A stretch of 64,000 nucleotides of DNA from Balneolaceae bacterium (GTDB lineage Bacteria > Bacteroidota > Rhodothermia > Balneolales > Balneolaceae): assembly GCA_020832285.1 (NCBI GenBank), contig JAFIFB010000052.1, positions 1 through 64,000 of the forward strand. The letters are read 5' to 3'. The position numbers and the translations under genes are program-made. Each line of letters starts with the position of its first letter. The stretch's first letter is position 1. Positions 1-9,067 of the stretch are shown in pieces. The notes beneath the pieces were generated by a model, which was not told the DNA's origin, searched no databases, and worked only from the letters and a program-made list of their open reading frames with translations.

Positions 1-130
1 CGCCTTTCGCCATAAATTCCCTACCCGTGCACAGGCTGAACAGGCAGAAAAACTGGTCAAAAGCTGGAAAAGTAAAAAAATGACTCGCCTTTTGATTGCA
101 GGAAAAATCAACCTCAATGATTACTTCTAA
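1..130 (+). CDS. 3' end of an unidentified gene
   Basis: The second base begins an open frame that runs 42 codons to a TAA at 128-130. The visible C-terminus is basic and ends in NLNDYF. The start and most of the gene lie outside the window. I do not recognise the family. It is called coding only because the frame is open from the edge and ends in a region followed by a structured, non-coding hairpin. Confidence 0.45.
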   Translation, partial: AFRHKFPTRAQAEQAEKLVKSWKSKKMTRLLIAGKINLNDYF

Positions 131-167
131 CCAGATGTAGACTAAAGAAATAATATATTCTTCATTA

Positions 168-235
168 GCTCAGTGTGTGGCAGACCAATCGGCTGGTGCC
201 CCGACCGCTCGGGGGGCTGGTTCTTACACTGTGCC
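168..235 (+). other. Structured hairpin element, possibly a terminator or small RNA
   Basis: This lies in the convergent gap between the gene tail ending at 130 and the minus-strand gene ending at 333. CAGTGT (171-176) pairs with ACACTG (226-231), AGACCA (182-187) pairs with TGGTTCT (218-224) allowing one bulge, and CCCCGA (199-204) pairs with TCGGGG (209-214) around a CCGC loop. The 5' AGACCA segment could instead pair locally with TGGT (194-197), and GGCTGGT occurs twice (191-197 and 215-221), so two alternative folds compete. Only a short T stretch follows (235-239), so it is a weak intrinsic terminator at best. It has no complete tRNA cloverleaf. Confidence 0.4.
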
Positions 236-332
236 TTTTGTGGAATCCAGTCCAGGAAGCTTTTTAGAAGGATAAATGAAAAATACACTGGTTTGCTCTT
301 TTTTATGATTATACCCTATCCGGGTTAAATCA

Positions 333-998
333 TTAGGGGAATGCCCCTGCACATGGAAAGCCCGGCAAGTTCAGAAAAGGGTGCCTCTTCCATTCCAGCC
401 TTTTTGCTGTCTGTAAATCCTCATCAGAGCCAAAATTTGGAAACTCTACTATGCGTTCAAAAAACTCCCTGGAAAAAAGGAGGCAATAGACACCATGTTC
501 CGGCAGCTCATGTTTTTGCATGAGATCTGAAATCTCTTCTTTTGTAAACCCGGAAAGCTCAAACATGGCGTTATGATCGATGATACCGACACCTGATGAA
601 GCCTTTTCCCGGTCAGCATCCTCTATGCAGCGTTCACGGTTATTATGATACCCCGGATAAAGTAATGTATTGACCGATAAGACATGCTCACAAAGCTCCG
701 GGCGGGCTGTGGCCTGGGCTACATTATGAAAACATCGAGAACGAATAAAGGAAGCCCGCGTACCGGGAGAGTTAAACGAGGCTACAAAAACACTGGCTGG
801 AGATATCAGATAGCAGGGTTTTTCAGAACCCAGTTGCCTGGCAAGATCCAGATATTGTGACTCAAGAGGATCAGGTTTAGGCGGTAAAATCACACGCTTG
901 TCTGGATTACCTGAGAGACCGCAACCTGAAAAAAGCAGTATGTAAAACAGCATGGAATAAGCATAAAATTTCCATGTTATTAAAGAATCTATAGCCAT
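333..998 (-). CDS. Putative lipoprotein of unknown function
   Basis: This is a 221-residue protein with an N-terminal hydrophobic stretch ending in a lipobox-like LLFSGC around residue 26, so it is probably exported and lipid-anchored. ATG 998 is used; an internal Met (about residue 16) sits right before the hydrophobic core and would give a more typical signal peptide. The mature part has about five further cysteines and no domain that I recognise. It stands alone, convergent with the gene tail at the left edge. Confidence 0.6.
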   Translation of the reverse strand: MAIDSLITWKFYAYSMLFYILLFSGCGLSGNPDKRVILPPKPDPLESQYLDLARQLGSEKPCYLISPASVFVASFNSPGTRASFIRSRCFHNVAQATARPELCEHVLSVNTLLYPGYHNNRERCIEDADREKASSGVGIIDHNAMFELSGFTKEEISDLMQKHELPEHGVYCLLFSREFFERIVEFPNFGSDEDLQTAKRLEWKRHPFLNLPGFPCAGAFP

Positions 999-1144
999 GT
1001 TATGAAATGATATTTATCAGTTAATTTATATCAATGAAGTCCGTTTGTATCATACAATCCACCTCCCGTCACCACAAGTATATAAATTCTCGATCTGATA
1101 CAACATTATGAATAATTCCTTCGGTGATCCATTGCACAAAATAA

Positions 1145-1720
1145 TCATGGCTGAAGGATCATTTCAGACCAATCCATTCCATTCCTCACAAAAAGTTTCC
1201 TCTTGTGCAGCCTTGATGGTTTGAACTCCAGAAATTCAATCCGCACAGGGTTGATTTCCATTGCCGTCCAGTTTGCCGGCCGCGGAATCTCAGTGCCGTC
1301 AAAGAGGTTTTCATAATGATCGCATCGGGCTTTCAGTGTTTTCGGGTTGTTCATCGGTTTACCCTGTTTACTTGCCCATGCAATGATTTGCGCATTCCTG
1401 GGCCGTTCCCTAAAATATCGATCCGCATTCAATCCACTCATCCGGTGTACATCTCCCTGAACGCGCACCTGTTTTTCAAGAGATGGCCACCAGAAAGTAA
1501 GTGCGCCGCAGGGTGTATGGGTTACCTCCTCTCCTTTTCGCGAATCCTGGGGACCTGTTATTACAAACCGACCGCTGTTCAGCTCCTTCAGTGAAACAAA
1601 CCGTGCATTGGGATAGCCGTCCAGCCCGATGGTAGAGAAACAGCAAGCCGATGGAACCGCACCGTTCTCCTGTTCAAGAGCTTGCTGATACCATTTTCTG
1701 AACTTTTTTATGGGATTCAT
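1145..1720 (-). CDS. pdxH: Pyridoxamine 5'-phosphate oxidase
   Basis: PdxH is the FMN-dependent oxidase that converts pyridoxine or pyridoxamine 5'-phosphate to pyridoxal 5'-phosphate in the cytosol. The 191-residue protein shows the family pattern: an N-terminal PSACCFSTIG...NARFVSLKEL FMN-binding strand pair, a central GALTFWWPSLEKQVRVQG segment, the SGLNADRYFRERP helix, and the C-terminal NPVRIEFLEFKPSRLHKRKLF block that forms the substrate pocket. It is slightly shorter than the 210-220 residues of E. coli PdxH because of a trimmed N-terminus. It follows the efflux operon on the same strand after 117 nt and is probably independent of it in function. Confidence 0.92.
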   Translation of the reverse strand: MNPIKKFRKWYQQALEQENGAVPSACCFSTIGLDGYPNARFVSLKELNSGRFVITGPQDSRKGEEVTHTPCGALTFWWPSLEKQVRVQGDVHRMSGLNADRYFRERPRNAQIIAWASKQGKPMNNPKTLKARCDHYENLFDGTEIPRPANWTAMEINPVRIEFLEFKPSRLHKRKLFVRNGMDWSEMILQP

Positions 1721-1836
1721 TTTTTTTGGTTCTGTTTATTATCTGTTTTATAGATTCTGATAAAGCCACATCAACACATCCGAGGTATTCTCTTCAGGGT
1801 TGGCAACCAGATTTCCGGAAGAACTCTGTTTTATAT

Positions 1837-3219
1837 TTATCCATCGGGACGTTGGCCCAATACCAACAAACCACCGCTCAAATAGAGCAGCCGTGTTTCC
1901 TCCAGTTTCAGTTGCAGTGACAGTTTTGCGATTTGCATCCGGGATTCATGCAGAGACAGCCGGGCATGGCTCATTTCGATTCCTGAAATCAGCCCCTGGC
2001 GATTCGCATGCACTGCACGTTCGTAATTTCGTTCATATACGGAAAGATTAGTCTGTTCGGTTTCAAGCTGATTTTTTAGATGATGAAACCGATCAAGCAC
2101 ATTTTCCACATTTTTCACGATCTGGTCTTCCGCCCGGGTCTTCTCAATCTCTTTTTGCCTGCGTTCAATTCTTGCATTTTGAACCCCTGTGGAAGACCGC
2201 CCGCCCTGAAAAATCGGGACCCTCAGAGTCAGTCCGCCGGTCACACCCAGCCACTCCTGGGTTTCGAATTGCCCTTCCGACGCATACTGGTACTTATACC
2301 CATACCGGGCTGAGGCCGCAAGCGTGGGTAAATAGGCCGAGCGGGCCAGATCTGTTTCTGCATCCGACATTTCGGTTTGAAGTTTTGCGAGCTGAAGTAC
2401 GCGGTTTTCTTTGCGGGCATTTTCTGTCAGCTGATGAATATCAAACCGGAATTCAACCGGAAAATTTGCTTCAAGATCAAAAGGCTCACTCAGGTCCCAG
2501 CCAATTGCGTGATGGAGCTCCCGCCAGGAATTTTGGTATTGCTGTTCGAGATCTCGATAGGCTGTACTATCTCTTTTTAAATCCTTCTGTGCCTGTAATA
2601 GCTGTTGTCCCGATGCCTGTCCGAACCGCCTCTGCTGTTCAAACCTGTGGTAGTGATTCTGACTCTGTTCCACCATTTCTTTTTTTAGCTTCAGAGATTC
2701 CTGCAAGATTGCAGATTGAATGTACGCCCCGGTAATATCAAGAATGGTTTGCTCCATTTTATGCTGATACTGAACAGAAGCGGCTTCCTTTCCGATATGA
2801 AGCAGACGGTACCTCGCCTCTCCGGCCCTGCCGTTGTACAAAACCATTTCGGCAGAAACACCAGCATTCACTTCGGCGGAAGAAACACCGTTGTAGCTGA
2901 TTTCAGAGGGCAACTGGCCTCCCTGTCCGCCAATCAAATCCCTGAAAAAACTGCCTGGTGTCAGATCCACTGCCCCGTACGACTGACCGGCTTCTCCGGC
3001 AAAACCCACAATTGGCAGCAAACCGGCATTGCCGCGTGTGGCAAGATTTTTGGCTATCTCTTTATCCATCGAGCTGATCCGGACAGTGTGATTGTATTCA
3101 AGGCCTGCCTCAATCGCCTCATTCAGAGTCAAAAAGGCCTGCGCTTTTACAGGCTGAATAGTACAAGCGATGAGAATCAGATATATGTACAGTGTTATTA
3201 AGGTTTTTTTGAAATTCAT
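1837..3219 (-). CDS. TolC-family outer membrane efflux protein
   Basis: This 460-residue TolC-like channel has a signal peptide (residues 1-26, ending PVKAQA) and two long alpha-helical repeats with the usual LTLNEAIEAGLEYN start and an RSAYLPTLAASARYGY strand in the second half. It is the outer-membrane exit duct for the RND pump and adaptor encoded upstream on the same strand. The spacing to the pump gene is 123 nt, larger than the adaptor/pump overlap, so it may be partly separately transcribed. Confidence 0.9.
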   Translation of the reverse strand: MNFKKTLITLYIYLILIACTIQPVKAQAFLTLNEAIEAGLEYNHTVRISSMDKEIAKNLATRGNAGLLPIVGFAGEAGQSYGAVDLTPGSFFRDLIGGQGGQLPSEISYNGVSSAEVNAGVSAEMVLYNGRAGEARYRLLHIGKEAASVQYQHKMEQTILDITGAYIQSAILQESLKLKKEMVEQSQNHYHRFEQQRRFGQASGQQLLQAQKDLKRDSTAYRDLEQQYQNSWRELHHAIGWDLSEPFDLEANFPVEFRFDIHQLTENARKENRVLQLAKLQTEMSDAETDLARSAYLPTLAASARYGYKYQYASEGQFETQEWLGVTGGLTLRVPIFQGGRSSTGVQNARIERRQKEIEKTRAEDQIVKNVENVLDRFHHLKNQLETEQTNLSVYERNYERAVHANRQGLISGIEMSHARLSLHESRMQIAKLSLQLKLEETRLLYLSGGLLVLGQRPDG

Positions 3220-3342
3220 GCTCTTTTTTTAGTGTTTGATCCAATCGTCAGGTTTCATTGCGATTACGTTTACTTAAAAACTAAACCTATTTCATAAGGC
3301 ATTGATATTTCTACGGTAGTTGATTCTTTTGCCCGGTTAAGT

Positions 3343-6300
3343 TCATAAATCCACCGACTTCTGGTGATCAAGCAGCCGAACTGCGGGTTCAACCGATACT
3401 CTTTTAACATCAAGACCTGTCATTTTCTGCTGTAAATTCACTCTGACCCGGTTCCACAAAATGAGCATCACCGGCATCAACACAAGGGTAATCAGCAGCC
3501 CAAACAAAAGGCCGTATGCGATCGACAGTGCCGGCGGACGGAGAAATGCAGAAACAAGGCCGCCTATAAAAATCATCGGAACCAGGCCTGCAACAGTACT
3601 CAGTGTGGTAAGAAGAATAGGCCGAAAGCGTGATTGTACAGCATCTTTCAGAGCATCATCAAACCGCATTCCAACAATCAGATTATCGTTGAATGCTGTA
3701 ATCAGCACCAGCATATTGTTGATCAGAATGCCAATCATGGCGATGATTCCCAAAACCGAAAAAATACTGAACGGCACACCATGAACGATATGGCCAAAAA
3801 CCGCACCAACCAATGCAAAAGGAAGCGACAAAAACACCAGAAGAGTTTGTGAAATAGACTGGAAGTTGATCACAATCAGTGAAAACATGATCAGCAGAAT
3901 TACCGGCCCTGCCAGCCGAATCATATTGACAACCCGTGATGCTTCGCGTTGCTGCCCTTCTATCTCGTAACTGACTCCGGGATGACGTTCCATAATACCG
4001 GGTAGTACATTTGCTTCAATATCTCCCAGAATGGCGGGTGCCGACAAGGAAGGGTGCGCTACATCGGCATCCACCAGAATTTGCCTTCGTCCGTTCTGCC
4101 TGTTAATCTGAAGCACATCTTCAGAAGGAATAAGAGTGGTAATTTCCCCAAGCGGATACGCTTCTCCGCCGGGAGTGCGAATTCTCATCTGTTCCAGGCT
4201 TCTGTAATCCGTGCGCTCCGATTCGCTGAAACGAATCCATACCCGCACTTCGTCACCTTCGCGCTGGAGAGACTGAGCCTGTAATCCGAAAAATCCCGCA
4301 CGCACCTGACCCATCACCTCCCGCAGATTTAGTCCAAGCTGTTCACCAGTTGTAGCCATCGAGACATGAATTTCCGGCAACCCCCGCTTGTCGTTATCTG
4401 CTACATCACTGAGATCTTCCCTTGCTTCGAGTTTCGACCGAAGTTCTTGCGCAGCACTTCTCAGCATTGCCAGGTTATCACCATTAAACGAAATAGAGAC
4501 CGGCATTCCTCCGAACCGGTCTTCTGCCGTGGCTCCCGTAAAACGGAGTAGCCCGGCCCCGGGAATTTCTCCTGCGGCTTCGCGAAACATTCTGTTCATT
4601 TGATATGACGGAATTCCCCGGTCACTCCCACCCATCAGAACAATCCTTAACTGGCCCTGATGACTCTGCGGGCCTATCACCCGTTCAACATGTTCAACCA
4701 CTGTTTTCCCATCCCTTCGTTCAGCTTTAAGTTTTACATTCACACTTTGAATAGCTTCTTCGATCTGAATCAGGCGCTGTTCGGTGGTATCGGAAGGAGT
4801 GCCAGGCTCCAGCTCAAGTGTAACCAACTGGATGTCATCATCAAGATTCGGGAAAAAAGTAACCGGCAGCCAACCGGACCGGAGAGAAAAAACCGCGGCA
4901 AACAGCAGAATCACAAATAAAATCATTGTGACACCTTTCCGCTGCTCTTTAATGATATCCCAAAACGGGATAAACCAACCGTCGCGTAAAAAGACCAGGC
5001 TTGAATTGAATCGTTTCTCCCAGCGGGTTTGCCAGTTCTTTTCTGTCAACACCTTGCTCCGGCTCAGCATGGCAGGAATAATGAAAAAAGAGACCACAAG
5101 GGCGGTAAGCAGTGACGAAATCACCACGAATGAGATCTCGGAAAAAAAAGTACCGGGACGCCCGGGAAGGAAGAAAAAGAGGCAAAACGCCGCTGCGGTG
5201 GTGAGCAGAGAGATAATCATTGGCATAGCCACTTCTTCTGCTCCGTCCATGGCGGCGCGAATGGGTTTTTTGCCAAATTCAACGTAATGCCGGTAGATAT
5301 TTTCTGCCACTACAACCCCCGTATCAACCAGCATCCCGAGTACCAGAATAAATCCAAAGATGGAGATGACGTTGATTGAAAGGGAATATCCCAGTTGAGC
5401 AAGGATGAACGTACCCAAAAACGACATCGGGATAGTAAGGGCTACCCAAAATGCAATGCGCTTGTCAAGAAAAAGGGTCAGGATTACCAGTACCAGGATC
5501 AGCCCCAGCACACCATTTTCCCACAGTGAAGCCACCCTCTCTTCAATAAATGCCGAAAAGTCTTCAATTATTAGCAGCTCAACGCCACTATGTGTTTCGT
5601 TAAATTCCCGGGTGTACTCTTTTACATATTCTGCAGCCCTGAGAAGATCTTCATTGCTGGTGGTGAGAATTCGAATCACAACAGCCTGCTCGCCATTTAC
5701 AACCCTTCGCACGGGCTGATCTTCAAACCGGTCTTTCACTTCTGCAATCTCCTTCAACAAAATTCGGCTCCCTTCCGGGTCAGCCCGAACAACAATATTC
5801 TGAAGGTCAGCTGCCGTAACGCGCTGATTGCGGGCCCTGATCTGCCACTTTGCCCCTTCCGTTTTCAGCTCTCCGCCGCTAATGTCGATGTTTGAATTCT
5901 GAACTGCATCCGCAACTTCGGCAAAAGTCATATCCCATCGTTCCAGATCTGACTCCCGGACACTAATTTCAATCTCCTCATCCGGCAGGCCTTGAATAAA
6001 TATTTTTGATAATCCCCCGTCAAACATCCAATCATCCCGAACGGTTTTGGCGTAGTCTTTCAGCTCCTGCAGCGGAACCTCACCTTTCACGGCAACTGTC
6101 ATCACCGGGCTCAGCATCTCCTGTTTATAAATGATAGGTGATTCCATCCCTTCAGGGAAGTTGGTCACCCGGTTAACAGCATTTTCAACATCAGAGAGTG
6201 CTTCGTTTATGTCTGTGCCTTCAAACAACTCAACAGTGATCCGCCCGTTGTTTTCATGAGATACGGATGTGAACCGGTCAATTCCCGTAATTCCCCGCAA

Positions 6301-6513
6301 ATTGTCCTCAATCCTGGCAATTATCCGCTCTTCAATCTCTACGGGTGATGCACCACGATGGATCACATCCACATAAATCTCTTTGGGCTGTTCTTCGGGA
6401 TCGAGAGTAAACTGAACCTGACTGAAGCTGAAAAGTCCCACGATGAAAATCAGGAAGATTCCCAGGTTTACCATTTTCGGATATCGTATAAAAAAACCGA
6501 TTATTTTTTTCAT
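3343..6513 (-). CDS. RND-family efflux pump, inner membrane permease
   Basis: This is a 1056-residue AcrB/HAE-type resistance-nodulation-division transporter. It has the N-terminal membrane helix (MVNLGIFLIFIVGLFSF), a large porter loop, a six-helix bundle containing the LALILVLVILTLFLD and GMLVDTGVVVAEN segments (the aspartate is the expected proton-relay residue), and the repeat of both in the second half (GIIAMIGILINNMLVL). Drug or metal specificity cannot be read from sequence. The gene starts inside the adaptor stop (ATGA overlap at 6510-6513), so the two are translationally coupled. Confidence 0.93.
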   Translation of the reverse strand: MKKIIGFFIRYPKMVNLGIFLIFIVGLFSFSQVQFTLDPEEQPKEIYVDVIHRGASPVEIEERIIARIEDNLRGITGIDRFTSVSHENNGRITVELFEGTDINEALSDVENAVNRVTNFPEGMESPIIYKQEMLSPVMTVAVKGEVPLQELKDYAKTVRDDWMFDGGLSKIFIQGLPDEEIEISVRESDLERWDMTFAEVADAVQNSNIDISGGELKTEGAKWQIRARNQRVTAADLQNIVVRADPEGSRILLKEIAEVKDRFEDQPVRRVVNGEQAVVIRILTTSNEDLLRAAEYVKEYTREFNETHSGVELLIIEDFSAFIEERVASLWENGVLGLILVLVILTLFLDKRIAFWVALTIPMSFLGTFILAQLGYSLSINVISIFGFILVLGMLVDTGVVVAENIYRHYVEFGKKPIRAAMDGAEEVAMPMIISLLTTAAAFCLFFFLPGRPGTFFSEISFVVISSLLTALVVSFFIIPAMLSRSKVLTEKNWQTRWEKRFNSSLVFLRDGWFIPFWDIIKEQRKGVTMILFVILLFAAVFSLRSGWLPVTFFPNLDDDIQLVTLELEPGTPSDTTEQRLIQIEEAIQSVNVKLKAERRDGKTVVEHVERVIGPQSHQGQLRIVLMGGSDRGIPSYQMNRMFREAAGEIPGAGLLRFTGATAEDRFGGMPVSISFNGDNLAMLRSAAQELRSKLEAREDLSDVADNDKRGLPEIHVSMATTGEQLGLNLREVMGQVRAGFFGLQAQSLQREGDEVRVWIRFSESERTDYRSLEQMRIRTPGGEAYPLGEITTLIPSEDVLQINRQNGRRQILVDADVAHPSLSAPAILGDIEANVLPGIMERHPGVSYEIEGQQREASRVVNMIRLAGPVILLIMFSLIVINFQSISQTLLVFLSLPFALVGAVFGHIVHGVPFSIFSVLGIIAMIGILINNMLVLITAFNDNLIVGMRFDDALKDAVQSRFRPILLTTLSTVAGLVPMIFIGGLVSAFLRPPALSIAYGLLFGLLITLVLMPVMLILWNRVRVNLQQKMTGLDVKRVSVEPAVRLLDHQKSVDL

Positions 6514-7625
6514 AGTTCTATCTTTCCTGTGTTGGAAATCTGTAACCCGGAGAGCGGCCGTTCGGGGTTAGCAATGATCACATCACCACTTTGAAGGCCA
6601 CTTACCCATACCCTGTTTCCCTCTATTAAATCAACCTCCACAGGTGTCATTTGAACCGTTTCGCCATTCAGCTTGTAAACATGCCCCGTTCTGAGCAGTG
6701 CTGATCGAGGTATCACTGCCCGTTCTTCCTGATCTCCTGTTTTGATCTGTCCGGTTAGATAGAGTCCTTCCATCAAACCGTCACCTTCAAGATCCATAAA
6801 CACCCGTACACTTTGAGTGCGCCGATCGACAGACGGGTTAATTTCGGAAACCCTGGCGATCCATTCTCCGGTACCAGACCGATTACTAAGCTCTGCTTTG
6901 ATTCCGGGTGTCAGCTTTGCAGCCGCTTCTTTGCTCAGCGTGGTGGTGAACTCAAAATCGTGATTTGAGATAAAGGTACCGAGATGGGTTTGGGGTGATA
7001 CACGGCTTCCTTCACGAACATTTGAAGCTGTTAAAATTCCGTCAAACGGAGCATGAATCACAAACTTTTCGAGGCTTTTTTCTGCACTTTTGATCTGATA
7101 AAACCGCTCGTACAGTCCTCTTGACGAGAGAAAGTAACAAAGCTGATTATCGGCCACATCGGGTAGTTGGGCAAGCGAGTTTTCCGAATCGATCTCTTCA
7201 AGATATCGTTCGAAACGGTCGGCATAATCCGGATAGTCAAGTAGTATATCCGGCATCAGTGAAGAAACCAGGTTCCGAAATGCACTCCTCGAAGATTGTA
7301 ATTGAAGTGCTGCCTCAGTGTCATCAATACGGACCAGAACATCACCCCTGTTAAAACGCACCCCTTCCCTGAACGAATATTCAGCCCTGAGAAAGATACC
7401 GGCCACTTCCGGAAAAAGTTCTATCCTCTCCTTTGCCTGCACTCTCCCGTCGAAATGGATCAATTCTGATATCGGTTCCGTTTCTATCGTCAAAAACTCC
7501 AATCCTGCCGTTTGCGAAACAGCCGCCGGTTTCTGGCCTGTTCTCTTTTCATTATTTCCAGAAAGCAGGTAAAAAACCGCTGCTGACACAATCAAAACTA
7601 AGACGCCTGACACTATTTTTCTCAT
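6510..7625 (-). CDS. RND efflux periplasmic adaptor (HlyD/MFP family)
   Basis: This is a 371-residue membrane fusion protein with an N-terminal signal/anchor (VSGVLVLIVSAAVFYLLSG). A lipoyl-like half-motif follows (HFDGRVQAKERIELFPEVAGI), then a coiled coil, the second half-motif (FVIHAPFDGILTASNVREGSRV), and beta-barrel and membrane-proximal domains ending in PRSALLRTGHVYKLNG. It bridges the inner-membrane pump and the TolC protein. It is first in the operon; its start is 71 bp from a 30-bp palindrome at 7696-7725 that is likely to be a repressor site. Confidence 0.9.
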   Translation of the reverse strand: MRKIVSGVLVLIVSAAVFYLLSGNNEKRTGQKPAAVSQTAGLEFLTIETEPISELIHFDGRVQAKERIELFPEVAGIFLRAEYSFREGVRFNRGDVLVRIDDTEAALQLQSSRSAFRNLVSSLMPDILLDYPDYADRFERYLEEIDSENSLAQLPDVADNQLCYFLSSRGLYERFYQIKSAEKSLEKFVIHAPFDGILTASNVREGSRVSPQTHLGTFISNHDFEFTTTLSKEAAAKLTPGIKAELSNRSGTGEWIARVSEINPSVDRRTQSVRVFMDLEGDGLMEGLYLTGQIKTGDQEERAVIPRSALLRTGHVYKLNGETVQMTPVEVDLIEGNRVWVSGLQSGDVIIANPERPLSGLQISNTGKIEL

Positions 7626-7695
7626 GTAAGCACAACTTTTAATTTCTGATTTGACCGGTTATTTCAATGCTAAAAACAATCTATTCTGTTTAAAC

Positions 7696-7725
7696 AAATA
7701 ATTCAACCACTTGGTTGAATTATTT
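7696..7725. promoter_or_regulatory. Putative TetR operator 1 (efflux side)
   Basis: Two perfect 14-bp arms (AAATAATTCAACCA and its reverse complement) flank a central CT. The core TTCAACCANNTGGTTGAA matches the second palindrome at 7844-7861. It sits upstream of the adaptor gene in the gap shared with the divergent tetR gene. Confidence 0.7.
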
Positions 7726-7843
7726 AGTCAGTACTTTCATGTCAATAGTAAATAATCTGCAAACACATATTTTTATTAAACTAAATAAGCAGAAAATAGA
7801 TGAACATTTCATAGTTTATTTAAGATAAATCTTTCTTATATTT

Positions 7844-7861
7844 TTTAACCAGATGGTTAAA
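7844..7861. promoter_or_regulatory. Putative TetR operator 2 (tetR side)
   Basis: TTTAACCA and TGGTTAAA flank a central GA, a perfect 8-bp-arm palindrome ending 33 bp before the tetR ATG. It shares the core TTNAACCANNTGGTTNAA with the palindrome at 7696-7725, which supports one regulator binding both and repressing both directions. Confidence 0.7.
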
Positions 7862-7894
7862 CCGTGCTTACAAATTCACAATTAAAAACACACC

Positions 7895-8530
7895 ATGACT
7901 GAGATCGAACCGGAAGAATCATCAACCGAGGAGAAAATATTTGAAGCTGCAAAAGATGTCTTTCACCGGAAAGGGTTTGATGGTGCGCGTATGCAGGAAA
8001 TTGCAGACAAGGCAAAAATCAACAAGTCAATGCTGCACTATTATTATCGCTCGAAGGACAAGCTTTTCGAAAAGGTGTACCAGCTTTCGCTGATGCGGGC
8101 CTTGCCTCAGATTGTGAGCCTGTTGAATAAAGATCTGCCACTGGAAGAAAAAATAAGGGAGTTTGTTCGGGAATATCTGAGCGTGATCAAAAAAAACCCG
8201 GAGATTCCTTCGTTCATTATTCGTGAACTGAACACGAATCCGTCGAGAATCCAGGAATTTTTCCGGGCGCAGGTGGCGAAGCGTGTTCAGCCGTTTATCG
8301 ATCAGGTGAGTGAAGCTTCCGAGGCTGGCAAAATCAAAGATGACCTTCCCCCCGAACAGGTGATCATCAATATCATGTCGCTTGTAATTTTTCCGTTTAT
8401 CGGCAAGCCAATTCTCCAGATTCTGTTTAATATAGACGATTCTGCATTTGATGACTTTGTGGATCAGCGGCTGGAATACCTTCCCGATTTCGTCGTTGAA
8501 ATGACACTGAAATCTGATTCAGATTTATGA
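7895..8530 (+). CDS. TetR/AcrR-family transcriptional regulator
   Basis: This is a 211-residue repressor with a canonical TetR N-terminal helix-turn-helix: AAKDVFHRKGFDGARMQEIADKAKINKSMLHYYYRSKDKLFEKVY, residues about 17-62. The C-terminal half is helical and would bind ligand. It is divergent from the RND efflux operon and shares with it an intergenic region holding two related palindromes, so it most likely represses both itself and the pump. Its stop overlaps an ATG of the next small frame (8527-8529, ATGA). Confidence 0.9.
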   Translation: MTEIEPEESSTEEKIFEAAKDVFHRKGFDGARMQEIADKAKINKSMLHYYYRSKDKLFEKVYQLSLMRALPQIVSLLNKDLPLEEKIREFVREYLSVIKKNPEIPSFIIRELNTNPSRIQEFFRAQVAKRVQPFIDQVSEASEAGKIKDDLPPEQVIINIMSLVIFPFIGKPILQILFNIDDSAFDDFVDQRLEYLPDFVVEMTLKSDSDL

Positions 8531-8844
8531 TTGTTTTACTTATGCCGCTGATCTTCCTCTATCAGTTCTATTTTGTGCGCAGAAAAGAAACAACAATTGA
8601 AGTTACTATCAACGGGAAAGTTCATCATACTGACACACTCCCGCTGCCTATCGATGAAAGCAGGATCCTTTTTACCTGATACAGCCCAAAGCCATTAATT
8701 GTCACGCTCAATCCGGCAGTAAACGAACCGATACACCTGCTTGAAACTCGCTCAAACCAGAATAAAGACGGATCGAAGTCCGTCACATCAGGCGATACTG
8801 CCATCGGGTTTAAATGGAACCTGGAGAACCCCGCAATCCGATAG
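8527..8844 (+). pseudogene. Short frame with an in-frame TGA, possible decayed exported protein
   Basis: An ATG overlapping the tetR stop (ATGA) opens a 50-codon frame with a hydrophobic N-terminus (MIVLLMPLIFLYQFYF) and a strand-like VTINGK segment, closed by TGA at 8677-8679. The same frame then continues for another 54 sense codons (YSPKPLIVTLNPAVNEPIHL onward) to TAG at 8842-8844. One TGG-to-TGA change would explain the break. It could equally be a real 50-residue membrane peptide. I do not recognise the family. The minus-strand frame over 8625-8975 has no recognisable content. Confidence 0.4.
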
Positions 8845-9067
8845 ATCACCCAAAACCTTCCGGAATATCCTGTTAAACTATAGTTTAATCCTGCATTTCT
8901 GAATATTCTAACTCTCGAACCAGGATCAAAACAGGAGGGCTTTGTCCAAATCAGATACCTGTGAATAAAAATCAAAACATTAGACGAGTTTTTTAAAAAC
9001 CACTCTTTTTAAAACAGAATATCCTTTTATATTAAAGACTGATATCTAACCAATTTTTAAAACTCTT

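Noticed and set aside
168-235. Possible tRNA
   Set aside because: ATTAGCTCAGT resembles a D-arm start, but no matching D-stem, anticodon stem or T-arm can be formed.
2172-2735. 187-codon plus-strand frame inside the TolC gene
   Set aside because: It is a shadow of the clearly conserved minus-strand gene, with Pro/Arg/Ser-rich nonsense.
8625-8975. 116-codon minus-strand frame
   Set aside because: Its composition is non-protein-like, it lies opposite the better plus-strand frame, and no domain or start context is seen.
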